A program made the position numbers and the translations under genes. A stretch of DNA of 64,000 nt, taken from contig NZ_JAQMWQ010000013.1 of assembly GCF_030403775.1 (NCBI RefSeq), positions 62,001 through 126,000 of the forward strand. The letters run 5' to 3'. A model generated the notes under the pieces. The model saw only the letters and a list, made by a program, of their open reading frames with translations. It ran no database searches and was not told where the DNA came from. The DNA comes from Paenibacillus sp. BSR1-1. GTDB lineage: Bacteria; Bacillota; Bacilli; Bacillales; Cytobacillaceae. Shown one piece after another: positions 9,856-17,637 of this stretch. How positions within the stretch are numbered: the stretch's first letter is position 1; each line of letters starts with the position of its first letter.

Positions 9856-10365
9856 TTAGATCACCTTCTTCCCAGTCTTCGCCTCATAGCGAATCTTTTC
9901 CTTTAACTTATTAATTCCATAAATTAATGCCGCTGGGTTCGGCGGGCATCCCGGAATATACACATCAACAGGAACGATCTGATCGACTCCCTTAACAACG
10001 GAATACGACTTGATATACGGTCCGCCTGCAGTTGCACAAGACCCCATCGCAATAACCCACTTCGGCTCCGGCATTTGATCATACAAACGTTTTACAATCG
10101 GCGCCATTTTCTTCGTCACCGTACCAGACACAATCATGCAATCTGACTGTCTTGGCGATGTACGGAAAAATGAACCAAAACGGTCCAAGTCATAGTTCGC
10201 GCCGCCCACGCCCATCATCTCAATCGCACAACAAGCCAGACCAAATGTCATTGGCCACAAAGAATTACTTCGAGCCCATGCCTTAATTTGCTCCAGCGTC
10301 GCGAAAAATACATTACGTTCTAATTCTTTCATTTCTTCTGGTGAAAGGTCCAATTTTAGATCCAT
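9856..10365 (-). CDS. nuoB: NADH-quinone oxidoreductase subunit B
   Basis: 169-residue PSST-type subunit carrying cluster N2, the last Fe-S centre before quinone. The four ligands are visible: the tandem pair C45-C46 (GLACCAIEM), C110 (GSCATAGG) and C140 (PGCPPNP). I place the start at the ATG at 10365, which has AAGAAGGTG upstream and overlaps the nuoA stop. An in-frame ATG at 10386 would add seven residues but lacks a site. Confidence 0.96.
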   Translation of the reverse strand: MDLKLDLSPEEMKELERNVFFATLEQIKAWARSNSLWPMTFGLACCAIEMMGVGGANYDLDRFGSFFRTSPRQSDCMIVSGTVTKKMAPIVKRLYDQMPEPKWVIAMGSCATAGGPYIKSYSVVKGVDQIVPVDVYIPGCPPNPAALIYGINKLKEKIRYEAKTGKKVI

Positions 10366-10730
10366 TTTAGCACCTTCTTTTTCCATGCGTAGATTAAGCC
10401 GATTACCAGCATAACCACGAAAATTAACATTTCGACTAATGCAAATAGTCCTAACTTATCATAGGCCACCGCCCATGGATATAAAAACACCGTCTCTACA
10501 TCAAAAATTACAAACATTAGGGCAAAAATATAATAGCGGACATTGAACTGTACACGGGAATCGTGAAAAGGCTCAATACCGCTCTCATATGTGGTATACT
10601 TCGCATCATCAGGTTTATGCGGACGCAGAAGCTTACCTAAAAATAATGCCACCACCGGCAGCAACACCCCAAGACATAGGAACACAAAAACTATCAGATA
10701 ATTATTCTGATATACATTCAAAAGTTCCAT
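10356..10730 (-). CDS. nuoA: NADH-quinone oxidoreductase subunit A
   Basis: 124-residue first subunit of the complex I operon, with three transmembrane helices. Motifs [20 protein letters not shown] and [20 protein letters not shown] are diagnostic for NuoA/ND3. The ATG at 10730 is preceded by GGAGGGG with good spacing; an upstream in-frame TTG is not needed. The 3' end overlaps nuoB. Transcription starts from the promoter at 10787-10815. Confidence 0.97.
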   Translation of the reverse strand: MELLNVYQNNYLIVFVFLCLGVLLPVVALFLGKLLRPHKPDDAKYTTYESGIEPFHDSRVQFNVRYYIFALMFVIFDVETVFLYPWAVAYDKLGLFALVEMLIFVVMLVIGLIYAWKKKVLKWI

Positions 10731-10786
10731 GTCTATCCCCTCCAATGTTGAAAATTTTCATACTTATGAATATTGTAACCGAATTC

Positions 10787-10815
10787 ATTATAGCATTGTT
10801 ACAAACCCCTGTCGA
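10787..10815 (-). promoter_or_regulatory. sigma-A promoter of the nuo operon
   Basis: On the minus strand TCGACA (-35, 5/6) - 17 nt - TATAAT (-10, 6/6) with an extended TG at TGCTATAAT. The start of transcription would be near 10780, about 50 nt before nuoA. The -35 hexamer lies inside the left outer arm (10806-10816) of the nested inverted repeat. Confidence 0.7.
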
Positions 10816-11006
10816 CAAGCCTTATTTATAAATATTGGAAGTCTACCGCCGCGAAAATTTCCCAATTTAAGGCCTGGGGAGCTCGCTCTCAAAAAGGCCT
10901 TAAATTGGGGAATTTTTGCAAGCTGCAGCGTTAGCGGAAGCGCAATGTGCGTGAGCACATGGCGGTAGATTTCCAATTTACAACTGAACTAGTCAGTCGA
11001 CAGGGG
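10806..11006. repeat. Nested inverted-repeat (MITE-like) element upstream of nuoA
   Basis: Three concentric inverted pairs. Outer: CCCCTGTCGAC 10806-10816 with GTCGACAGGGG 10996-11006, perfect 11 bp. Middle: about 20 bp at 10831-10850 with 10961-10980 (one mismatch plus a small gap). Inner: 25 bp at 10851-10875 with 10895-10919 (two mismatches) around AAGGCCT. An asymmetric 40-nt insert on the right side contains its own hairpin ATGTGC-GTGA-GCACAT. No coding frame is credible. It could be a miniature transposable element or a structured RNA; target duplications are not obvious. Confidence 0.75.
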
Positions 11007-11416
11007 TCCCCACCCTTTGAGCGTTTGCGTGATCTCGCTGAATTGCTCCCTGAATTGCCCCAGAGATGACGCAAGAGCGAATTGGCACATGCTTATGTAC
11101 CGAAGGAACAAGTTGCACGTGATCTGAAGCGGAAGATGACGTGCCTAGCATAGAGTTCGTAAGAACCCCTAAGGAATTCGACAACAACACCTATTAAACA
11201 CCAAAATAAGATTTTAAACAGTGAGATTTGTCATTAATAGTTCACCTATTTTAAACGTTTTTAGAACAATCTCCACTCGGCCAACCCTTCCCCTACAATC
11301 CTATTCAAAAATCGGCTTTTCATGAACAAAAAAATGCCAGGCTAAACGCCTGGCCCGATCCCTTATAAATAACTAATTCCAATTAAATATATCCAGCTTC
11401 TTTTCCTCAACGGATA
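11007..11416. other. Non-coding region with two related hairpins
   Basis: Between the nested repeat and the aminotransferase terminator. Two hairpins share a core: 11025-11074 (TTGCGTGATCTC / GAGATGACGCAA) and 11115-11144 (GCACGTGATCT / AGATGACGTGC), each with a single G-G mismatch at the same place in CGTGATCT / AGATGACG. A 12-nt direct repeat (CTGAATTGCYCC) lies in the loop of the first. The rest, 11190-11327, is AT-rich with nothing recognised. A 65-codon minus frame (10993-11190) has no recognisable homology. Confidence 0.45.
11328..11354 (-). terminator. Terminator of the aminotransferase gene
   Basis: Minus-strand stem GCCAGGC-GTTTA-GCCTGGC followed by ATTTTTTTG. Confidence 0.85.
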
Positions 11417-12751
11417 TTATACACCTTCGCCCTGCTTAATGGTGTTTTCAACTGCCGATAAGGTCTCTGATAAAATCTTCATCATTTGTGCCATTTCTTC
11501 TTGATTAATAATTAATGGCGGGGCAAATACAATCGTGTCCTGGCCATCAAATACGACGGCACGGACTACCACTCCCCTTTTAGCCGCTTCCGAAACAATC
11601 AGTGAAGAGAGCGGAGTGGTGAAACGCTCGTTTGTCTGCCGATCTTTCACAATTTCAATAGCCCCCATAAGACCTAAGGCCCTAACTTCACCAATCATGC
11701 TATGTTTGCTTTGCAGCTGTTTAAATCCGGCCAGCATTTCTGCTCCCATTTGCTTCGCATTTTCAATCAAATTTTCACGTTCGATGATTTCAAGATTTTT
11801 CAAAGCCACACTGCAGGCCATCGCATGGCCGCTGTACGTATACCCATGCAATAATGTGCCTGTGGAGAGCTCTTTAAAATCCCGGTGCATTTTTTCCGAA
11901 ATCATCACACCTCCAAGCTGGGCATAGCCGCTTGTTACTCCTTTTGCAAAGCACATCATATCTGGCACAACGCCATAATGTTCGATTCCAAAATAGGTGC
12001 CTGTCCGTCCAAATCCGGTTATCACTTCATCGGTAATCCATAATATCCCGTACTGGTCGCAAATCTCCCGGATCTCTTTGAAATAGTGTTCAGGTGCGAT
12101 ATGAACGCCGCCAGCACCCTGAACTGGTTCAGCGACAAAAGCGGCAATGGTGTCAGCGCCTTCTATTTCTATAAGTTCGCGTAATGCGGACGTTGAAAAA
12201 TGATCCACATAATAAAAGTCAGGAGCTAATGAGTTCGTAAAATCCCGGAACGGCTTTAAACCGGTTGCACTCGTTGCCCCCATTGCTACCCCATGGTAGG
12301 ATTTCGTTCTCGTGATGATTTTCTTCTTTTCCGGCCGGCCTTTTAATATCCAATAATGCCGGGCAAGCTTATATGCCGTATCATTCGATTCCGAACCTCC
12401 TGAAGTAAAAAACGTTGCCGTTAAATCCCCGGGTGCGATTTCTGCCAGCTTCGCTGCCAAGCGAATGGCTGGTTCATTGCTGTAGGTTGAAAAACAAGAG
12501 TTAAACGCTAATTTGGACATCTGTTCCATCGCTGTTTTTCCGATTTCCTCCCGGCCATGCCCAATGTTCACATTCCACAAAGAAGACATGCCATCTATAA
12601 CCCTATTTCCTTTGATATCTTCTAAAAATACACCTTCACCTTTTGTAAAAATAAAGCCGGGGCCATCAGCCTGCTGCTGCTGGATTGGTGAAGTCGGATG
12701 TAAAAAATGCTTTTTATCTAATTCTTCTAATTCACGTACGTAGCTTTCCAT
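11417..12751 (-). CDS. Class III (omega) aminotransferase, PLP-dependent
   Basis: 444-residue fold-type I aminotransferase of class III, the family of beta-alanine, GABA, ornithine and diamine transaminases. The PLP-contact pair D241-E242 (WITDEVITGFGRTG) and the Schiff-base lysine K270 (CFAKGVTSGY) are visible, as is the phosphate-binding GGSES near 118-122. It probably moves an amino group from a catabolised amine or omega-amino acid to pyruvate or 2-oxoglutarate; the substrate cannot be read. It is monocistronic, with a sigma-54 promoter upstream and a PAS-type activator transcribed divergently. This parallels the sigma-54-activated gab and roc catabolic genes of bacilli. Confidence 0.88.
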   Translation of the reverse strand: MESYVRELEELDKKHFLHPTSPIQQQQADGPGFIFTKGEGVFLEDIKGNRVIDGMSSLWNVNIGHGREEIGKTAMEQMSKLAFNSCFSTYSNEPAIRLAAKLAEIAPGDLTATFFTSGGSESNDTAYKLARHYWILKGRPEKKKIITRTKSYHGVAMGATSATGLKPFRDFTNSLAPDFYYVDHFSTSALRELIEIEGADTIAAFVAEPVQGAGGVHIAPEHYFKEIREICDQYGILWITDEVITGFGRTGTYFGIEHYGVVPDMMCFAKGVTSGYAQLGGVMISEKMHRDFKELSTGTLLHGYTYSGHAMACSVALKNLEIIERENLIENAKQMGAEMLAGFKQLQSKHSMIGEVRALGLMGAIEIVKDRQTNERFTTPLSSLIVSEAAKRGVVVRAVVFDGQDTIVFAPPLIINQEEMAQMMKILSETLSAVENTIKQGEGV

Positions 12752-12790
12752 TTGAATGACTCCCTTTTTAAAAATTGATTTACTTTTATT

Positions 12791-12810
12791 TATGCAAAAA
12801 GCATGCCAAC
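12791..12810 (-). promoter_or_regulatory. sigma-54 (-24/-12) promoter of the aminotransferase gene
   Basis: Minus-strand TTGGCATGCTTTTTGCA. GG (complement of 12806-12807) and GC (complement of 12794-12795) are separated by 10 nt, the strict SigL spacing, with only one departure from TGGCAC-N5-TTGC. The start would be near 12782, about 30 nt before the ATG. The divergent neighbour is a sigma-54 activator. Confidence 0.85.
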
Positions 12811-12818
12811 TTTTTCTG

Positions 12819-12880
12819 CCTGAAAAATCGCTTTTTCAGGGAACGTTGATTTAATTTCCAATCAATATTAATTTAATTAT
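12819..12880. promoter_or_regulatory. Candidate activator/operator palindromes
   Basis: CCTGAAAAA-TCGC-TTTTTCAGG (12819-12840) is a perfect 9-bp inverted repeat just upstream of the sigma-54 promoter. AATCAATA-N10-TATTGATT follows at about 12860-12885. Either could be the enhancer site of the divergent activator or its autoregulatory operator. Confidence 0.5.
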
Positions 12881-12929
12881 TGATTAATTGTCCGATTTGA
12901 TTGAAAATTTAATCAAGGAGGTTATTTAC

Positions 12930-14324
12930 ATGAACGATGACGTAAAACTAGAGCTCGATAAAATCATTGAAACCTCAAACAACAACATTACGGTCACCGA
13001 TGAGAATGGCATCATTTTGCGCTCCAATCCGGAACATTGGGTCATGTATGGGTTAGAACCCGGATCCTATATCGGAATGTCTGTCTATGAATTGGAAAAA
13101 CAAGGAATCCTCTCTCCTTCGATTAATGCCCTTGTCATAAAAGAGAAAAAAATTGTCCGGATTATGCAACATACCCAGTCAGGTAAAGTCGTCATGTCGA
13201 CTGGCTATCCTGTTTTTAATCAGGAAGGACGTTTAATCAGAGTAATCAGCTACAGCCAGGACCAAACAGAGATTGTGAAATTGCAGGAGCAATACAGCCA
13301 GCTGCAGTCAAAGGTGGCCGGATTCCAAACTGAAGTAGAGGAGCTGCGCGAAAAAGACGCCAGCGATCGGCCGCTTTTATTCAGAAGCACAAGCATGCAG
13401 CAAATTTTTAAGACACTAAAGCGCGTGGCTCCAACCGATGCGGCAATTTTATTTTTAGGGGAATCGGGTGTTGGAAAAAGCACATTGGCCCGATATATAC
13501 ATGATCAAAGCGAGCGTCAAAAAGAACCTTTCATTGAAGTAAACTGCAGTACAATCCCTGAAGCGTTATTTGAATCGGAAATGTTCGGCTATGAGCCAGG
13601 ATCCTTTACGGGAGCACAAAAATCAGGAAAACAAGGCTTGATTGAGCAAGCAGACCAAGGAACGATTTTTTTAGATGAAATTGGCGAGCTGCCATTAAAC
13701 ATGCAGGTAAAGTTGCTAAAAGTTCTCCAAGAAAGAAAATTCCTGCGAATCGGAGGAAAAAAAGAGCGCCACGTTAATTTCCGACTAATCTCGGCTACGA
13801 ACCAAAACCTGAAAAGGATGGTCGACGAGGGGAAATTCCGCTTGGACCTTTACTACCGCTTAAATGTCATCCCGATTCACATCCCTTCTTTAAAGGAAAG
13901 AAAAGATGACATTACGATTTTGTTAAAGCATTACTTGGAATTACTGAATGCCAAATACAACGAGTCTAAAAAATTGCACACATCTACGTATGACTTGTTA
14001 ATTGATTATGAGTGGCCGGGAAATGTCCGTGAAATGGAGAATTTGCTGGAACGGCTGATCCTGACGATTGAAGATGATATGATTTTGCCTGAACATCTTC
14101 CTTTTGATTTTAAGAAAAATATGAAGGATTCCACATGGGCCCTTGAGAAGGGGTGTATCGAAAAAAGGAATTTAAAAGAAGTGCTGGAGGAAGTAGAAAT
14201 TGAGTTATTAGCAAAAGCTTACAGGGAGTGCAAAACCACCTATGAAATGGCGGAATATTTAGGCCTTAGTCAGCCTACTATTATTTATAAATTAAAAAAG
14301 TTTAAGGACCAGCTTTCTATTTAA
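12930..14324 (+). CDS. PAS-domain sigma-54-dependent transcriptional activator
   Basis: 464-residue enhancer-binding protein. An N-terminal PAS domain (about 10-115) probably senses a metabolite. The AAA+ domain has Walker A GESGVGKS (177-184), the sigma-54 contact loop GSFTGA (224-229, Ser replacing Ala as in some family members) and Walker B TIFLDE (245-250). A Fis-type helix-turn-helix (TYEMAEYLGLSQPTIIYKLKK) closes the protein. The ATG at 12930 is chosen because AAGGAGG precedes it by 7 nt; an upstream TTG at 12888 has no site. It is divergent from the aminotransferase and very likely its activator. Organisation resembles RocR and the Bacillus GabR-type activators. Confidence 0.93.
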   Translation: MNDDVKLELDKIIETSNNNITVTDENGIILRSNPEHWVMYGLEPGSYIGMSVYELEKQGILSPSINALVIKEKKIVRIMQHTQSGKVVMSTGYPVFNQEGRLIRVISYSQDQTEIVKLQEQYSQLQSKVAGFQTEVEELREKDASDRPLLFRSTSMQQIFKTLKRVAPTDAAILFLGESGVGKSTLARYIHDQSERQKEPFIEVNCSTIPEALFESEMFGYEPGSFTGAQKSGKQGLIEQADQGTIFLDEIGELPLNMQVKLLKVLQERKFLRIGGKKERHVNFRLISATNQNLKRMVDEGKFRLDLYYRLNVIPIHIPSLKERKDDITILLKHYLELLNAKYNESKKLHTSTYDLLIDYEWPGNVREMENLLERLILTIEDDMILPEHLPFDFKKNMKDSTWALEKGCIEKRNLKEVLEEVEIELLAKAYRECKTTYEMAEYLGLSQPTIIYKLKKFKDQLSI

Positions 14325-14330
14325 TAAAAA

Positions 14331-14514
14331 GGCTCTGTTAACTTTGGCTGTTGATTTCCGCTCCAGGCGCTCGCTTTCCGCGGGCGTGCCGGTGAGCCTC
14401 CTCGGCGCTTTGGCGCCTGCGGGGTCTCCCCTGCCCCGTACTCCCGCAGGAGTCGAGCGCCCTCCGCTCCAATCAACAGAGTATAAAAAAACAACAATAT
14501 CGTTTAACAGAGCC
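14331..14514. mobile_element. MITE-like repeat with 11-bp terminal inverted repeats
   Basis: 184-bp element bounded by GGCTCTGTTAA (14331-14341) and TTAACAGAGCC (14504-14514), a perfect 11-bp inverted pair. A secondary pair (GTTGATTTCCGCTCC / CCGCTCCAATCAAC) lies further in. The interior is much more GC-rich than its surroundings, with CTCCCGCAGGAG-type palindromes and GCGCTTTGGCGCC. I recognise this GC-rich core from many Bacillaceae intergenic regions. It has no transposase and is presumably mobilised in trans. Confidence 0.75.
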
Positions 14515-14520
14515 AATATA

Positions 14521-14547
14521 AAAAGCCGAGAAGGATCTCGGCTTTTC
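14521..14547. terminator. Bidirectional terminator between the activator gene and frlR
   Basis: AAAAGCCGAG-AAGGAT-CTCGGCTTTT, a stem with T-runs on both strands, between convergent genes. Confidence 0.85.
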
Positions 14548-14580
14548 ATTATTTCAAAATATCAAAGCGCTTTCAAATAA

Positions 14581-15300
14581 TTATTGCTTCAAGATAAATT
14601 TATAGCTGTCCCCTAAAATATACTGTTTTCCTCTATGGACAGGCTGGCCGTTCTCATCTGTGACCGTGGTATCCATGAAAAAGAGGGGTTCGCCGCTTGC
14701 GATATTGAGCAGCTCCATTTCTTCATCGCCTGCCCTGACAATCTCCAAGGAAAGTTCGCTCGAACCGGCTGGTTTTACGCCCAGTTTCTCTTCCAAAATC
14801 TTATAGATGGAGCCATCTAAATTTTCATTTAATAAAGAGTGATATTCTTTATAGGAAAAATAGTTGTTTTCAATCATGATTGGCGAATCGCCGGCATATC
14901 TGACTCTCTGAATAAATAACAGAGCATCTCCATCCTCAAGCTGCAGCATTGTTTGATCCTTTGAGGTTGGCTGGATAATTTCTTTTTTAATGACTTTGCT
15001 GCTCGCTTTTAATCCGTTCGCTTTACAAGCATCACTAAAGCTTAAAAAATGGACAATCTTTCTTTCAATTTTCCTTTTGTTTACGAATGTCCCTTTACCC
15101 TGTTTTTTTACAAGGTAGCCCTCTTCCACTAATTCGACAATGGCTTTTCTTACCGTAATCCTGCTAATTTTATATTCCTCGCTCAACTCTAATTCTGTTG
15201 GTATTTTATCACCAAACTTTAAATCTCCATTTACGATTGAACTGCGGATAGACTCCTTTAATTGGATATACAATGGAATGTGATCATCCTGTTTTAACAT
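14581..15300 (-). CDS. frlR: GntR-family repressor of the fructosamine genes (HTH + UTRA)
   Basis: 239-residue regulator. The N-terminal winged helix-turn-helix (IPLYIQLKESIRSSI... KIPTELELSEEYKISRITVRKAI) is followed by GYLVKKQGKGTFV, typical of the HutC subfamily. A UTRA effector-binding domain (about 85-235) binds a small ligand, probably a phosphorylated Amadori product. The start at 15300 is supported by GGCAGGTG six bases upstream. The palindrome TATAAnnTTATA at three promoters of the region (16281, 16383, 22939) is the likely operator. It follows frlC in the same direction, so it is probably autoregulated. The frlR symbol is by context and family resemblance. Confidence 0.85.
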   Translation of the reverse strand: MLKQDDHIPLYIQLKESIRSSIVNGDLKFGDKIPTELELSEEYKISRITVRKAIVELVEEGYLVKKQGKGTFVNKRKIERKIVHFLSFSDACKANGLKASSKVIKKEIIQPTSKDQTMLQLEDGDALLFIQRVRYAGDSPIMIENNYFSYKEYHSLLNENLDGSIYKILEEKLGVKPAGSSELSLEIVRAGDEEMELLNIASGEPLFFMDTTVTDENGQPVHRGKQYILGDSYKFILKQ

Positions 15301-15404
15301 CTGTTTCACCTGCCTTCTATCAAAAATGTTTTAGTTGGGATTTTCGGCATTTCCTTGATACTACTAAGTATATATAATTTCATTTACGCTATCAATTTTG
15401 TTTT

Positions 15405-16241
15405 TTATCCTTCTATTATATTAGATAGGACCTCCAACGATTTTTCAATGGCAGCATCGGGGTTTTGAACGTATTGGTAGGAGGTATATTCTAAAGTCAG
15501 ATACCCTTTATAGCCAATTTGGTTCAATTGATCGATGTATTTCTGTAATGGCAGCACACCATCCCCCCAGGCAAGGTGGCCCTCCGGTTTCCCATCGATG
15601 AAATGAATATGAACCAGGTCCTGATTTAATAGGTTATGATAATCAAGAAAATCCTCTTTTGCCAGCGCCATTGGAATCGTATCAATCATCCCTTTTAGAT
15701 TCGGGCTATTGACTTCATCTAACATCGCTTTTAAGGACTTCGCATCATTAACCAAATTGGACTCCATTCTCGTTAATGGTTCAAACGCAAGGGTTAAATC
15801 CAGCTCTGCCGCTGCACCTGCTAATCTTTCCAATGAATCTCTCGTTCTTTTCCAAGCTTCCTGTCTGTCTTCATTTTCATAGCCCCATCCTGGAGTAACC
15901 AACAGCATGGGTGCTTCTAATTCTTTTGCCGCTTCTGCTGATTTGATAAAATATTGAATACTATTTTCACGAATCCTTTTCTCTTTTGCGGCAAGATTAA
16001 TAGGGTAAACACACTGCTCTGGTGTAAAGCAGACCACCGATAAGTCTCTTCTATCAATTTCTTTTTTTACATTTCGAATATCCTGGATGCTCATTTCTTC
16101 TACATAAAAATGAGGAGACGCTCCCCATAGTTCAATATTTTTAAATTCATAGCGAACCATTGCATCAAAAAAATATTCCAATGGATAGTGCTTATAATGG
16201 AAGTTCATCCCTGTAATCTGATCCCGAGTGATCTTCACCAC
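15405..16241 (-). CDS. frlC: FrlC-type sugar epimerase/isomerase (TIM barrel)
   Basis: 278-residue AP-endonuclease-2/xylose-isomerase-like TIM barrel. Metal-binding acidic residues expected for the family are visible: FEPLTRMESN (Glu), MIDTIPM (Asp), HIHFIDG (His) and TLEYTSY (Glu). E. coli FrlC interconverts fructoselysine and psicoselysine, and the sequence pattern (IELWGASPHFY, CFTPEQCVYP) resembles it, so an epimerase of Amadori compounds is likely. The start is the GTG at 16241, preceded by GGGGAGGG; the upstream in-frame ATG lacks a site. B. subtilis frl lacks this gene as far as I recall, so this cluster has extra substrate range. Confidence 0.8.
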   Translation of the reverse strand: MVKITRDQITGMNFHYKHYPLEYFFDAMVRYEFKNIELWGASPHFYVEEMSIQDIRNVKKEIDRRDLSVVCFTPEQCVYPINLAAKEKRIRENSIQYFIKSAEAAKELEAPMLLVTPGWGYENEDRQEAWKRTRDSLERLAGAAAELDLTLAFEPLTRMESNLVNDAKSLKAMLDEVNSPNLKGMIDTIPMALAKEDFLDYHNLLNQDLVHIHFIDGKPEGHLAWGDGVLPLQKYIDQLNQIGYKGYLTLEYTSYQYVQNPDAAIEKSLEVLSNIIEG

Positions 16242-16278
16242 GCTTCTTACCCTCCCCTTTGTAAAAATATTCAAAATA

Positions 16279-16308
16279 AATATAACATTATATTATGTTA
16301 TAAGTCAA
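16279..16308 (-). promoter_or_regulatory. frlC-frlR promoter with embedded FrlR operator
   Basis: Minus strand TTGACT - 18 nt - TATATT. The spacer carries TATAACAT-N6-ATGTTATA (16281-16302), a perfect palindrome that includes the shared TATAAnnTTATA motif. Confidence 0.65.
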
Positions 16309-16356
16309 TTTAATATAAATTTCCATATTACTAATAAATTTAATGTTCAAAAAAGA

Positions 16357-16411
16357 TTGACAATTATTTTATAGGCGGTTAATATAATGTTATATAATGT
16401 ATTATTATATT
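16357..16411 (+). promoter_or_regulatory. frlB promoter with embedded FrlR operator
   Basis: TTGACA (16357-16362) - 17 nt - TAATAT (16380-16385). TATAATGTTATA (16383-16394) overlaps the -10, and a larger AATATAAT...ATTATATT inverted pair extends to about 16411. The overlap fits repression. Confidence 0.65.
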
Positions 16412-16442
16412 TCAAACCAAAGATTCTAAGGAGGAAAAATGA

Positions 16443-17429
16443 ATGGTTAATTCACAAGTAGTTGTAGATCCACAGGTTCAAACGGTATTAGATGCTTTGA
16501 AAGGACGTACTATTGACCACGTATTTTTTGTAGCATGCGGCGGCTCTTCTGCCATTATGTATCCAAATAAGTACATAATGGACCGTGAAGCCCTAAATAT
16601 TTCTTCAGACGTTTACAGTTCTAATGAATTCATTCATCGCAACCCTAGAAAACTTGGTGAAAATTCATTGGTCATCCTATGCTCTATGTCTGGTACAACA
16701 CCTGAAACCGTTAAAGCAGCGACATTTGCCCGTGAAAAAGGCGCCTTAACTGTTGGTTTTACGAACCAGCCAACTTCTCCGCTGGCACAGGAAAGTGAAT
16801 TTGTTGTTAAATATGAATGGGGCGAAGAATCTATTGCCTTTAATACAAATTTAGGCTTGCTTTATCAATTAACTTTAGGTGCCTTAAACGTACTAGAAGG
16901 AAACGCTAAGTTTGATAAATTGATCAACAGCTTACACAATCTCGAGGCTGTTTTTGAAAAGTCAAACAAGCAATATGAAAGCCAAGCACAACAATTTGGT
17001 CAAGATTACAAAGATGAAAAAGTAATTTATACAATGGCAAGCGGAGCTAACTATGGAATCGCTTACTCCTATGCGATTTGTATCCTGATGGAAATGCAAT
17101 GGATCCACTCCAATGCCGTTCACTCCGGTGAATATTTCCATGGTCCATTCGAAATTATCGATAAGGATGTTCCATTTATTATCCTGCTTGGCTTGGATGA
17201 AACCCGTCCTCTTGATGAAAGAGCATTGGATTTCTCGAAAAAATACGGCGAAAAATTGGTCGTTTTAGACGCTAAGGATCTTGATCTGACTGGCATAGAC
17301 GAAGAATTAAAAGGCTATATTGCTCCGCTGGTATTAAATAATATTCTACGCAGATATGCTGAACAGCTGTCAGAAGCCCGTAATCATCCTCTGTCAAAAA
17401 GACGTTATATGTGGAAAGTGGAATACTAA
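16443..17429 (+). CDS. frlB: Fructosamine-6-phosphate deglycase (SIS domain)
   Basis: 328-residue protein with one SIS sugar-phosphate domain in each half. It splits fructosamine 6-phosphates (for example fructoselysine-6-P or other fructosyl amino acid phosphates) into glucose 6-phosphate and the free amino compound. Family segments are FVACGGSSAIMYP, LVILCSMSGTTPETVKAA and HSGEYFHGPFEI, with the C-terminal NHPLSKRRYMWKVEY. Length and sequence closely match what I remember of B. subtilis FrlB. The ATG at 16443 follows AAGGAGG. It stands alone, divergent from frlC-frlR, with its own promoter and terminator. Confidence 0.9.
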   Translation: MVNSQVVVDPQVQTVLDALKGRTIDHVFFVACGGSSAIMYPNKYIMDREALNISSDVYSSNEFIHRNPRKLGENSLVILCSMSGTTPETVKAATFAREKGALTVGFTNQPTSPLAQESEFVVKYEWGEESIAFNTNLGLLYQLTLGALNVLEGNAKFDKLINSLHNLEAVFEKSNKQYESQAQQFGQDYKDEKVIYTMASGANYGIAYSYAICILMEMQWIHSNAVHSGEYFHGPFEIIDKDVPFIILLGLDETRPLDERALDFSKKYGEKLVVLDAKDLDLTGIDEELKGYIAPLVLNNILRRYAEQLSEARNHPLSKRRYMWKVEY

Positions 17430-17437
17430 TTATTTGG

Positions 17438-17469
17438 AAGCTCTTGAGTTTAGACTCAGGGGCTTTTTC
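17438..17469 (+). terminator. Terminator of frlB
   Basis: AAGCTCTTGAGT-TTAG-ACTCAGGGGCTT with two wobble pairs in the RNA, then TTT. Confidence 0.8.
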
Positions 17470-17476
17470 AATTTAA

Positions 17477-17580
17477 TGATGACCACCGAGCTCTTTTTTC
17501 ACCTGCCTCGGGCACTCTGAACTCTCCACAGTGACCGTCGACTTCTTTTTTAACCTATCTCGGGCACTCTGAAAACTTAT
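17477..17580. repeat. Two-unit 52-bp tandem repeat between convergent frlB and frlD
   Basis: Units at 17477 and 17529, spaced exactly 52 bp. Each has ACC, then 32 nt in total to the end of CTCGGGC including a T6 run, then a 20-nt segment beginning ACTCTGAA. The second unit starts CAGTGACCGTCGAC. The sequence belongs to the same family as the array at 54137-54540. Confidence 0.7.
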
Positions 17581-17583
17581 CTG

Positions 17584-17617
17584 AAAAAATAACCCGCTCC
17601 TTATTAGGAACGGGTTA
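17584..17617 (-). terminator. Terminator of the frlONM-frlB2-frlD operon
   Basis: Minus strand AACCCGTTCC-TAATAA-GGAGCGGGTT followed by ATTTTTTC. Confidence 0.85.
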
Positions 17618-17637
17618 CTTCGGGTCCACTCAGAACC

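Noticed and set aside
10993..11190. 65-codon minus frame as a transposase remnant
   Set aside because: No recognisable transposase motif; sequence is dominated by hairpins, so described as non-coding.
12819..12840. Catabolite-responsive element
   Set aside because: Arms are longer and the centre is TCGC, which does not fit the TGAAAnCGnTTTCA spacing.
14292..14549. 85-codon minus frame across the MITE-like repeat
   Set aside because: It spans the terminator and the repeat; GC-rich element in an arbitrary frame.
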